From Adenophora triphylla var. japonica (Eukaryota; Streptophyta; Magnoliopsida; Asterales; Campanulaceae): a stretch of DNA of 64,000 bases. The notes beneath the pieces are model-generated. The model searched no databases, had not been told where the DNA came from, and saw only the letters and a list, made by a program, of their open reading frames with translations. Made by a program: the position numbers and the translations under genes. Where the stretch lies: the NCBI GenBank assembly GCA_022495995.1, contig JAFEMH010002437.1, positions 1 through 64,000 of the forward strand. The letters run 5' to 3'. Positions 54,928 to 64,000 of the stretch are shown here, one piece after another. Numbering within the stretch: the first letter of the stretch is position 1; each line of letters begins with the position of its first letter.

Positions 54928-55657
54928 TAGACGTGATCACGGTTAATTAACCGCGGTTAACCGGTTAATAACCGGCGGTTAACGAAGGTTAAAATCATTA
55001 ACCGGACTTAACCGTTAACCGTTAAGTCACGGTTACGGTTAACCGGTTAACGGTTAATCCGGTTAACCCGGTTAACCCGGTTAATAAACGGTTAATTAAT
55101 TTTTATTTTATTTTTTTCAAGAATGTCAGATTTTTATCTAAAGTTAAAAAAAATAACTTTTTAATAGTTTTTTGAATAAAAAGTTAAGTTTTTAACACTT
55201 TTTTTGAAAAAACAGTTAAATATTTAACAGTTTCTGTTAAATATGTAACTGTATATGAAGCTGTTTTTTTTTTTTTTTTTTTTTTTTTTTTTGGATAAAT
55301 AAAACTATTTTAAATAGTTGTTAAGACTAATATTTTTTGCAAAAAGTTATAGAAAAATAGGTATGAATTTTTAAAGAAATGAAAACTTAACGGATTTAAA
55401 AGAAACGGAAGTATATAAAGAGAAAACTTAACTTTTTTGAATAACCGACGGTTAATTAACGGTTAAGTTAACCGGTTAATTAACCGGCGGTTAACCGGCG
55501 GTTAACCGGAGTAAAAATTTCTTAACCTTTGTTAACCTCGGTTACACGGTTATCGGTTAGGCGGTTAAGGCGGTTAGACGGTTAACGGTTTAAGCGGTTA
55601 AAATCCGGTTATTAACCTTACGGTTAGCCGGTTAACGCTTAACCTTGGACACGTCTA
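54928..55657. mobile_element. hAT-type non-autonomous element with CCGGTTAA arrays
   Basis: 730 bp. Ends TAGACGTGATCACGGTTAA and its counterpart TTAACCTTGGACACGTCTA, with a perfect 8-bp target duplication CCTATAGC (54920-54927 and 55658-55665), the hAT signature. The outer 170 bp on the left and 215 bp on the right consist largely of GGTTAACC/CCGGTTAA units in both orientations. The centre (55100-55430) is AT-rich with a long T-run (about 55265-55293). There is no coding capacity. Confidence 0.88.
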
Positions 55658-55746
55658 CCTATAGCTGGTAACATTTTCACATTCATCAAAAGTATTAAAA
55701 AATGTATAATTTTTCCTTTTTAAATTGGTGAAAATAATTGTGCACC

Positions 55747-56286
55747 CAGGGGCGGAGCCAGGGGGGGCATGGGGGCACTCGCCTCCCCCCCCCCCTCAAC
55801 GGCCGAAATGCAGTGGAAAATTTTTTTTTTTGCCCCCCCCCCCCATATTTTTTTTATATATGTATATATATAATTAACTTCAAGATTAACACCAGTGAGT
55901 GGTTTGGTTCAGTGGTAGAAGGGATGAAGTTAAAGCCTTTGGTTGGTGTTTTCTTTCAAATCCGTGTTTGAGCCTTGCTACCTACATTTTCAATTAATTT
56001 TATTTGTCCTCCATCTTTGCTATTCTCTCTTTCTCTCTATCCATTTCTTTTTCTTAACAGTTTTGTTGTTCTCTTTCTCCTAATTTTCTCACATTTTTTC
56101 AATCTTAATTAATTAGTTAGGCTTTTCCCATTTCTTAATTCTTTACATTTTTAACTAAAATACATTGTATTTCATGGATCCGACCCATTTTTTACTTGTC
56201 CGACCCGAAATTTTTTTTCCGGGGGCGCTGCCCCCGAACCCCCGTGAAATCTTGCTCCCCTGGGGCAATTCCTGGCTCCGCCCCTG
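55747..56286. mobile_element. hAT deletion derivative A
   Basis: 540 bp with TIRs CAGGGGCGGAGCCAGG and CCTGGCTCCGCCCCTG and a perfect 8-bp duplication TGTGCACC (55739-55746, 56287-56294). The right ~110 bp (CATGGATCCGACCCATTTTT, then CCGGGGGCGCTGCCCCCGAA) are almost identical to the element at 61080-61850. A segment at 55885-55975 (TGGTTCAGTGGTAGAAG) looks tRNA-like and may be an inserted SINE piece. Confidence 0.93.
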
Positions 56287-57120
56287 TGTGCACCTATAAA
56301 TATTTCTTCCTTTATTAGTAAGAAAAACTCTAATTTTCTTTTTGGATCTAATTAACTTGGTAACATCCTTCTTGAAAAATAATTTCACTTTGATTTTCAT
56401 TCGAGTTAATGAAATTGTGACAAAAAGTTATGGAAAATTCAATATACTCTCTCCGTCTCACATAACTAAAGACTTATTTCCTTTTTCGTTCGATTAATAA
56501 AAAAATTAACTTTCCATAATTAAATATAATAGGCTAAACAAAATATATTATATTTTCTGTCACATAATTTTATATATGAGAGTGCAAGGTTTAGAAACTA
56601 GACTTTGTTAGTGGGTCATACTCACTCCATCCCACAATCCCACAATGGAAATGGAAGTTATAGATTCTGTCAAACCTACTTCGACATTGAGTAACATTTT
56701 ATATTAAACTATTTATCCTTGTGACAATTTTAAAAATGTTATTGATAATGTTTTTATTAGTGATTTAGTAGTCATTTTAAATTTTTATGGAGATTAATAG
56801 TTTAGCATAAAACGTTAATCAAAACTGAAGTAGGTTTGACCAAAAGTAACTTTTATTGTGGGACGGAGGGAGTGTATATTAAGTGCAAATCTTGAGATTA
56901 AGAGTGAACTATGGTTAGTGGCTTCTTTTTAGACCATTAAAAGAAAAAATTTAGAGTACAAAAGAAAGAAAGTTGATAAGGTTTCCTTCCTACTATTATG
57001 AATGGTTTTGACTATTTATGATAAAACCAATAAAAGCTACTATTATTGGGTAATATTGTATTGACCAAACTGCCCCTCTTATTTTATCCACTAATCCTAT
57101 GATTTTTCAATTTATTTTTA

Positions 57121-57122
<2 letters not shown>
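56287..57122. other. Intergenic with a MITE
   Basis: A MITE at 56621-56874 has ends CTCACTCCATCCCACAAT and ATTGTGGGACGGAGGGAGTG next to TA. A separate half-element begins at about 56445 (CTCTCTCCGTCTCACATAA). No gene. Confidence 0.65.
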
Positions 57123-57165
<43 letters not shown>

Positions 57166-57620
57166 ATTACCCAGGTTTCCCGGCTTCGCGGATCAATCCT
57201 GGACCACTGTGTATCGGCCCCTCGGTATCTTGGCGGAGGTAAATCGCGGGATGTGCCTGTCACGGCCCGGGGGTGGCGGTAACCCTTATACCTGCAGCCC
57301 CAAGGAGCCCTCCTACAAGGCAATTACATCACTATTACATCACCACCGTCGCTCCAAATTTGCTCTGCCGAGGCAATTACATCACTCCTACAACACCAAT
57401 TGGCTGCTCCAGCTGCTCCTGCCAAGATTCGAACTCCCCACACTGAGGATACAAGCCCAGCAATGCTGCTTCCTTAACTGCACGGATGTGCCCCGGGAGG
57501 CTCCAAAGGACCCTGAACCAAGGTAGAAATTAAACCACAGGAACTCCCCTTGAGGGGAATCGAACCGGTGACCTCCCCTTCGGGAGGCCACCAACATACC
57601 ATTGGGCCAAGGCCACATGG
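57123..57620 (-). mobile_element. tRNA-derived SINE with poly(A) tail
   Basis: Minus-strand orientation. The head (about 57618-57540) reads TTGGCCCAATGGTATG, a CTCCCGAAGGGGAG hairpin and GGTTCGATTCCCC (B box), i.e. a tRNA-like half. A second B-box-like GAGTTCGAATCTTGG lies at about 57425. The 3' end is GGGAAACCTGGGTAATC followed by 42 A (the T-run 57123-57164 on the + strand). The direct repeats bordering the insertion were not resolved. Confidence 0.75.
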
Positions 57621-57756
57621 TATGTTGGTACAGGGCAACGCTACATAAATTATGTTGAAAATAATGCTTTAAAAATGCAAAACCAATTTTAGTAGAGTTG
57701 GTCTTTAAAAAAACGCATTTTTTTCTAAGCTTAGAAAAAATCTTTTTTACACTGAC

Positions 57757-57990
57757 ACTTAATAATACTAACACTGACCCTTTTTTATACTGACACTTTG
57801 TTACACTGACACTGGCACTTTGTTATACTGACACTTAATATACACGCACTGACACTTTTTTACACTGGCACTTTGTTACACTAACACTGACACTTTTTTA
57901 CACTAACACTGACACTTTTTACACTGTCACTTAATATACATGCACTGACACTTTGTTACACATGCACTGACACTTTGTTACACTGGCACT
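57757..57990 (-). repeat. Inverted GTGCCAGT-type array
   Basis: About 15 units of ACTGACACTTTGTTACACTG and close variants (ACTGGCACTTTGTTACACT). On the minus strand this reads GTAACAAAGTGCCAGT, identical at core and flank to motif copies in the MULE arrays (for example AATGTAACAAAGTGCCAGC near 15885). It is bordered by CTAAGCTTA-containing short repeats at about 57726 and 58017. Confidence 0.88.
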
Positions 57991-58166
57991 AGCTGGGGAA
58001 ACAAAACACGTTTTTTCTAAGCTTAAGGTAAAATGCGTTTTTTGTAAGATTTTGGCGTTTTAGTATATCAAAATTGTGAAACTCATGCATTAAATAAAAT
58101 CATACATTAAATAAATTAACATAACACGAAATGAGGAAAACGAAATTAAAATAAAGTAATTAAAGA

Positions 58167-58626
58167 TGGCCTGTGGGAGTCGAGAGATCGTTGTCCTAAA
58201 GTCAATATCGTCTCCTTACGTACGGGTCTTAACGCCGATTAGTGGCTACAAGATAAAACCATTAATCTCGCAACAAGTCTACTATATGTGTACGTCCGTA
58301 GGAAGACACGAACCATCCTATTCAATGATTGCCCAAATTATGCTTAAATTTATAATAGAGAGAAATATAGAGTAGAAGTAGAAAAGAATGAAATGCCTTT
58401 TTTGAATGGTTGAAGAATTAAAGTAGCATTCTATTTATAGGCCTAGGACTTTAACAAATTCCATCACTATAAAAGCTTGAATAAGTCAAAAGATTATCGT
58501 AAAGTATCTCAACAAAATATGCTAACAAACTTGAGATAATTTATTAATTATACTTTCCAATATTGAAAATAAAAGATTTGTAAATAAATAAATAAAACTG
58601 AATTTTAAAACTTAAAATATCTAACA
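58167..58626 (-). repeat. 3' LTR of copia element 2
   Basis: 460 bp, minus strand TGTTAGATATTTTAAG...CTCCCACAGGCCA, with a TATA box (CCTATAAATAG) at about 58437. The inner border is fixed by the polypurine tract; the outer border is my best TG/CA choice. Confidence 0.7.
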
Positions 58627-58640
58627 ATCCCCCACAAGTT

Positions 58641-60396
58641 TTAAAACTTCAAAATATGTATATACATAATAATTTAGGCAACCTTATACTATGCGATGGG
58701 TACATGAGTCTTCCGGACCTGAGCCTTCACTTAGTGTTGGCAATTTTCATTCAAGAAACCCATAATTGACTAAGCCTTGAATTAGGCCCCTTTATCGAAC
58801 TTCATATTACCACACACATAGTATTGAAATTGGACTTGGTTAAAAAGCGGGTAGTGTTGTTAATGGCCATGCGCTCTGATCTTGATTCTCATGAGAGTCT
58901 CTAAGGGGCAGCCCTACCCCCACATACGATGACTCTCATTTAGGTGAGTCCTCCAAGGGTACGTGTGACATGTACCTCACAGAAGAATGACTGCCTCGGG
59001 CTCATTAAGGTAACACCGTCCTGAATATCACGCTAAAAGCACTATCACCATAGGGATGAGGAGGAGACCGCTCTCCTCTTTATAAAGTAGTGCTTATATT
59101 ACGAGTCACGCTCCTACAGGTTGTTCTTACCCATTAAGGTAACACCAGATAATCATTGAGGAAACCTTCTTCATGGTTCAAGTTTCACATGTGCCTCTCA
59201 AGCATTTTCAAGACATTTTTTAAAGTCTTTCCCCTTATCCATTTGGACTAATTCAAGTTCCATTATGTAGTACTAAAGTTGTACTAGATTCAGGGTTTAA
59301 GAGTGTTCCATTTCATATTGGTTAGCCTAGGTTTTCAAGGCCTAGAAAAAGGTTCAAGGCTGCAGATTGAAAACAGTTCAAGTGTCAAAACTGCCTTTCA
59401 AGCATTTTCACGCCACTATTTAAAGCACTTCCCATTATCCAATTGGACCATTTCAAGTTTCATAATGTAGTACTAAAGTTGTACTAGACTCAGGGTCAAA
59501 TAGTGTTCCATTATACATTAGTTAACCTAGTTGTTCACAGCCTAGAAAATGGTTAAAGGCTGCAGATTTTTCCAGCTGTTGAACATCAGCAACAGCAATC
59601 ACAACACCAGTTCTTCAGCAGCTCAATCAAGGTCATTCCAAAACAGTTTAAACCATGTTTTAAACCACCATATACTCCCTTTGTACCCTAGAGCATATCT
59701 ATAACATAATCCCAATTCAATTCAACCCATATTAAACACCCTTTAGAATGTTCTTCACCCAACTTAGTGTCTTTTCATTTCAAACCCCAAGTTGATGATC
59801 AAACCTTTTCCAAACTGATTCAAAACATCATAAGAGCATCAATAAACACCTTATGAACAGTTAAAGAAGAGAATCATAACAACTTACCAATTTTCACCAA
59901 ATTAAAAAGAAGATATAAACGGTTCTACGCGCTCTATTCACCTCCCTTAGCATTAATTTGAAGACGGAATCAACAACCACACCACGGCTGAATTTCTGGG
60001 ATTTTTAGAAGATTACCTAGGGTTTAAGCTTCTTGGAACGTGGAAGAAGAAGAGAGAAAACTGAGGAGGTGATTATCTTCTTGGATAAACTAAGAATGAT
60101 ATTTATATAAACAATTTTACACTCTAGCTCCTCAAGGTTTCAAACTACTACAAGACACCACCTTGAACTTACAATTACACATAAGCACCTTGACAACTTC
60201 CATAATATTTTCAAGTCAAACTTCAAGTATTATCATTATACTACACAATTTCCCTTTTATCTCTTTTAGACATTATATAATCCACAATGCTATTTTAATA
60301 TCTAAAATCAAGTAACTTATCAACTTGGAAATAACACATAACCAAATCAAATTTCCATTTCAAATACCAGAATGAATACATAGTCATTCCATATCA
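58641..60396 (-). other. Long non-pol segment between pol and 3' LTR of copia 2
   Basis: 1.75 kb without coding sequence. It has a 200-bp tandem duplication (59199-59398 and 59399 to about 59590, beginning CAAGCATTTTCA). On the minus strand there is a TATA-like TTTATATAAATA (about 60116-60105) followed by a pyrimidine-rich leader (CTCTCTTCTTCTTCC, near 60050). It may be the element's own 3' untranslated region with another insertion, for example a solo LTR, at about 59.2-60.4 kb. Confidence 0.45.
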
Positions 60397-62721
60397 CATA
60401 ATGAATAAGAGGAGATGCAATGCATCTCAACCCTCACGTGCTCAACACGTAGCCAAACAACTCCCGTTGGTGACTCCCTATGGGCTTAGCCCCATCCCCC
60501 TCGATGATTCACAAACACCCTTCTTGGGTAGACGCTTGGTCAAGTTATCAGCAAGATTCTTTTCAGATCTAACAAAATTTATTGATACAACATTTGCACT
60601 CACAAGTGCTTTCAATGATTTATACCTCACTTGTATATGTCTAGTCATTTTTTTATTTGTTTGAGATTGCTTTAACAAGTCAATCACAGCCTTACAATCA
60701 CAGTGCAATGATATAGCGGGTAAATGTTTACCTATAATTGAGAGATCTAGTAAAAGATTTCTTAACCACTCAGCTTCACTACAAGTAGTGTCTAAAGCAA
60801 TTAACTAAGACTTCATGGTACTCCTTGATATGATTGTTTGCTTCTTAGAACCCCAAGATATAGCTTCACTTTCCAACATAAACACATAACCTGAAGTACA
60901 TTTCACATCTAAACTGTCAGTTATCCAGTTTGCATCACTTTATCCTTTTACAACATTTGGGAAGCCTTGATAGATTAACGAATAACCCATTGTACCTCTA
61001 AGATACTTAAGAACTCTTTCTAGTGCACCCAATATTCTTGACTAGGATTTTGAGAATACCTAATAAGCCTCCCTACAACCAGGGGCGGATCCAGGCGGCC
61101 CACCGGCGGCGAAAAACGCACTGATTTTTTTTTTTTTTTGCCCCCACCGCAGTTAGGGATTTGCCGGAGTTTGTGATTTGGCCGGAGAAGACGAGAAGAC
61201 GAGTTGATCCCGTTTGTTTTTTTTTTTTAAGTAATCAAAACGACATAGTTTTGATAAGTTTCTCACTTATTAAAACTACGTCGTTTTAGTTTTGATTAAT
61301 AAAAAAAAACGTTAGTTCAGTGATTTAAAAAAAACAGAGGTCGTTCTCTCTCGGTAATTTCCTCTCGACTGCTCACAAAAACCCTAGCCAATTTCTCTCC
61401 GCCCCTGGCCACCGCCGCTCCCTCTCCGCCCCTGTCCGCCGCCGCTCCTCCTCCTCGATGCCGCCGCCGCCGGTCCTTCTCCTCCTTGCTGATGCCGTCT
61501 CTCTCTCTCGGTAATTTCCTCTCTCTCTACAAATTTGAATGGAGTTTACAAATTTAAATGTGTTTTGATTAATTTTAATTTTTTCACAAATTGATAAGTT
61601 TTCAATTGTATTTTTTGTTCGTTTAGGTTTATCAATGGATAGATTTGTATTAAAAAGGCCTAGATCTACTGCTTCTTCTAGTTCTAGTGTTGGAAATGAA
61701 ATATTATGACATTTTTCCTTATTTATTTGTTTTTCATGGATCCGACCCATTTTTTACTTGTTCGACCCGAATTTTTTTTTTCCGGGGGCGCTGCCCCCGA
61801 ACCCCCGTGTAATCTTGCCCCCCCTCCGGGAATTCCTGGATCCGCCCTTACCTACAACATATACTATATCCGGTCTAGTCATGTTTGTAATATATAATAA
61901 GGTCATATGATCTGAGAATATTTTAATTGAGATATAGGCTCTCCCAAATTCTTTTTAAGATGGATAAATGAATCATAAGGAGTAGAAACAGATTTACAAT
62001 CACAATGCCCATATTTCCTCAACAATTTCTCTATGGCACTTGATTGAGATAACTTTATCGTTCAGAAGTTTTTTCAACTTTCATTCCTTATATCACACTT
62101 GCTTCACCCAAATCTTTCATATCAAAGTTCCTTGACAGATGATCTTTTACATTCTTAATAAAAGCTAAGCTAGACCCAAAATTCAATATATCATCTACAT
62201 ATAAACACATCATCACATGTTCTCCATTCTTTCCTTATAGTATAAGCACGTATTATGTTCATTGATCTTAAAACCACATTCTAATATAACTTTATCAAGA
62301 CAATGGGGATCAGTAAAGCCCTTTGGTTGGTCAACATAGGCTTCTTCATTAACGACACCATTAAAGGAGGCACTCTTTACATCCATTTGATGTAGAGTGA
62401 TGTTCAATAACATGAAATGGCAAGAAAAAGACTAATAGATTCTATTTGAGCAACTAGGGCAAATGTTTCTTCAAAATCAATCCCCTCAACTTGGGTGTAG
62501 CCTTAAGCTATAAGCCTAGCTTTGTTTCTAGTTATTTACCCATTCTCATCTGTTTTGTTTTTGAAAATCCACTTGGTCCCTATAGCATTTCCCCCATTAG
62601 GTCTAGGTATCAAGACCCAAGCATCATTTTTCTCAAATTGGTTTAATTCTTCTTGCATTGCCACAACCCAGTTATTATCTTTCATTGCCTCTATGACATT
62701 CTTAGGCTCAAGATGAGACAT
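60397..62721 (-). pseudogene. Copia 2 RT and RNase H fragments
   Basis: From right to left: RT start WVVAMQEELNQFEKNDAWVL and AIGTKWIFKNK (62721-62536); LHQMDVKSASFNGVVNEEAY and VDQPKGF (62413-62213); then poorly preserved RT around 62000. The hAT derivative interrupts at 61850-61080. RNase H follows (60950-60397), with HCDCKAVIDLLKQSQ and TRHIQVRYKSLKALV, then FVRSEKNLADNLTKRLPKKG. Numerous shifts; an intact YVDD block was not found in one frame. Confidence 0.85.
61080..61850 (+). mobile_element. hAT deletion derivative B, with transposase 5' end
   Basis: 771 bp, starting CAGGGGCGGATCCAGG and ending CCTGGATCCGCCCTTA, with a perfect 8-bp duplication CCTACAAC (61072-61079, 61851-61858). The interior keeps what looks like the 5' end of an autonomous element: a leader rich in GCCGCC and TCTCTC, a possible intron ending TTTAG, and MDRFVLKRPRSTASSSSSVG from 61635, similar to the start of plant hAT transposases of the TTF-finger type. 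After about 61700 it jumps to the right end shared with element A. Confidence 0.88.
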
Positions 62722-62780
62722 GAAACAACAAGAACTTACCTTGCTTGCCTATGAGCTTACACATCTCAATCCAACCAATT

Positions 62781-64000
62781 CTATGTAGTTGATCTTGGCT
62801 TCTCCCTTGTGCTTACCTTTTCATTGACATTACCAACCACCTGTGAGACCGGGTGATTCTTCTGAATTCTGCTGGGTAAGTCTTTGGTTCTGTCCAGGTT
62901 GCCTTCCTCACAATCTGAGCAGTCTGACGAATCTTCTGAGTCTGAAGCAGAATCATATGATCCTGATATAGGTTGTGATGTGATCACAACATGACCTGCA
63001 TCATCTTTATGTATCTCTGTTTCTGATTGCTGTTTATGTCCAGCTTTGTTTTGAGTGTCTTCCACCATTTCCACTCAACCTGATACATCATATTCAAGAG
63101 TTTTTAGATTCAAATCAACATTATTATCAAAAGTGACATTAATAGAATTCATAACCGTTTTGGTTCTAAGGTTATATACCCTATATGCACGTCTGTTTGT
63201 GGAGTATCTTAGTAACACAACTTTGTCACTTTTAGAGTCAAATTTTGACAAATAGTCTTTATCATTCAAAACATAGCATATGCATTCGAAAACATGAAAA
63301 TACTTGAGTAGGCTTTTTGCCAAGAAGTATTTCATAAGGAGTCATGTTTGACCCAACTCTCAAGTAGACTCTATTTCCTATGAGACAAGTTGTGTTAAGT
63401 GCTTCAGCCCATAATCGCTTAGAGATGTTTTTGGAACTATGGATGGCACATTCCATTTCTTGTAAAGTGCGATTCTTTCTTTCAGCCACCCCATCCGTTG
63501 AGGAGTTTTAGGGGCTGAGAAGTCATGGTTTATTCTTTTGGAGTCATAAAATTTAGAGAACAAAGTGTTCTGATATTCAGTACCATGATCGAAACGAATT
63601 TTAATCACCTTCTTACCATTCAAGTTTTTAACCTTTCTATACCATACTTTAAACACCTCAATGGCTTCTGATTTTTCTTTCAAATATAGGACCCATGTGT
63701 ATATAGAGAAATCATCTACACACACAAACAAATATTTCTTTTTACTCAAGCTTTCTACCTCAATGGGTCTCATAAGGTCAGTATGGATGAGTTCCAAGAT
63801 CTCATAAGTGGAACTTTTGATCAACCTTTTTGTGGGAAGCTTTAGTTTGCTTTCCCTTTTGACAAGGACCACATACACTTACTTGTTTGAAATCTAGTTT
63901 GGGTAAGTGTTTAACATCATTAAATCTCACCAACTCTTCCATTTTCCTAAAACTTACATGACCTAACTTTTGATGCCAAACCTCAAGATCATTTATTTTG
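62781..64000 (-). pseudogene. Copia 2 integrase region, running off the window
   Basis: From the right edge: a GAG-pre-integrase Cys/His block (about 63999-63870, EVWHQKLGHV-like in one frame; CGPCQKGKQ-like equivalent). The integrase core has LELIHTDLMRPIEVESLSKK, FVCVDDFSIYTWV and IRFDHGTEYQNTLFSKF, then AERKNRTLQEM, NISKRLWAEALNT and NMTPYEILLGKKP. Next come FHVFECICYVLNDKDYLSKF and YRVYNLRTKTVMNS. An acidic linker (SDSEDSSDCSDCEEGNLDR, 63074-62781) leads to RT. D and D of the catalytic triad (HTD, FDHG) are visible; the Glu region is frameshifted. Confidence 0.88.

Larger units (their letters stand above)
58167..64000 (-). mobile_element. Ty1/copia retrotransposon 2, incomplete at window edge
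   Basis: Minus-strand element. Its 3' LTR is 58167-58626, preceded by a polypurine tract (ACTTGTGGGGGATT, 58640-58627). RNase H, RT and integrase fragments follow from 60.4 kb to the right window edge. A hAT derivative (61080-61850) is nested in the RT region. gag and the 5' LTR lie outside the window. Confidence 0.82.

Noticed and set aside
61373..61750. 125-codon minus-strand frame with Arg/Gly/Glu-rich tail
   Set aside because: Antisense to the GCC/CTC-rich leader of a hAT element; low-complexity composition explains the open frame.

Overview
The window is nuclear DNA of a flowering plant, almost certainly a eudicot. It is AT-rich and gene-poor, has introns with GT-AG borders, and carries a plant transposon set: Tat-type Ty3/gypsy, Ty1/copia, CACTA, MULE with FAR1-type transposase, Helitron, hAT, Stowaway-like MITEs, TRIM and SINE. 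I cannot fix the genus from sequence alone. Only two host genes look intact: a chloroplast fibrillin/PAP11-like gene (20.0-22.1 kb, +) and a small PHD-type zinc-finger gene (46.7-47.4 kb, +). Nearly everything else is mobile DNA, most of it decayed and nested.

Layout. 0-4 kb: an LTR remnant, a Stowaway-like MITE and a decayed Helitron Rep/helicase gene. 4.3-19.6 kb: a MULE with two convergent genes, a FAR1-type transposase (+) and a ULP1-type cysteine protease (-). An 8.1-kb CACTA element (5932-14079, TSD TTA) sits inside the FAR1 intron. The introns and spacers of this MULE are studded with a short motif, GTGCCAGT, always in the same DNA orientation. 20-22 kb: the PAP11-like gene, which has two alternative copies of its last exon. 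22-27.5 kb: a palindrome-rich foldback element and a plant-mobile-domain (PMD) gene. The PMD gene is broken by a 1.5-kb solo LTR (TSD ATTAC) and ends at a rearranged TRIM. 28.0-29.1 kb: a non-autonomous Helitron carrying a 51-bp tandem array. 31.4-42.85 kb: a Tat-type gypsy element with both LTRs, decayed gag-pol, a dual RNase H and an antisense extra ORF. It is interrupted by other LTR-element DNA in reverse orientation (about 36.8-40.9 kb).

42.9-48 kb is AT-rich sequence with MITEs around the PHD gene. 48.0-52.5 kb is a decayed copia element (-). 52.9-57 kb is a cluster of TIR elements: Stowaway-like MITEs, a hAT-type element with CCGGTTAA arrays (TSD CCTATAGC), and a hAT deletion derivative (TSD TGTGCACC). 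57.1-57.6 kb is a tRNA-derived SINE with a 42-nt poly(A). 57.76-57.99 kb is an inverted array of the same GTGCCAGT motif found in the MULE. 58.2-64 kb is a second copia element (-), running off the window and interrupted by a second hAT derivative (TSD CCTACAAC).

The coding features do not form a pathway. The window records successive insertions, several of which can be dated relative to each other by target-site duplications. The strongest candidates for something new are the duplicated terminal exon of the PAP11-like gene, the strand-polarised GTGCCAGT motif of the FAR1/ULP1 MULE with its inverted relative 38 kb away, and the hAT-type element with long CCGGTTAA subterminal arrays.
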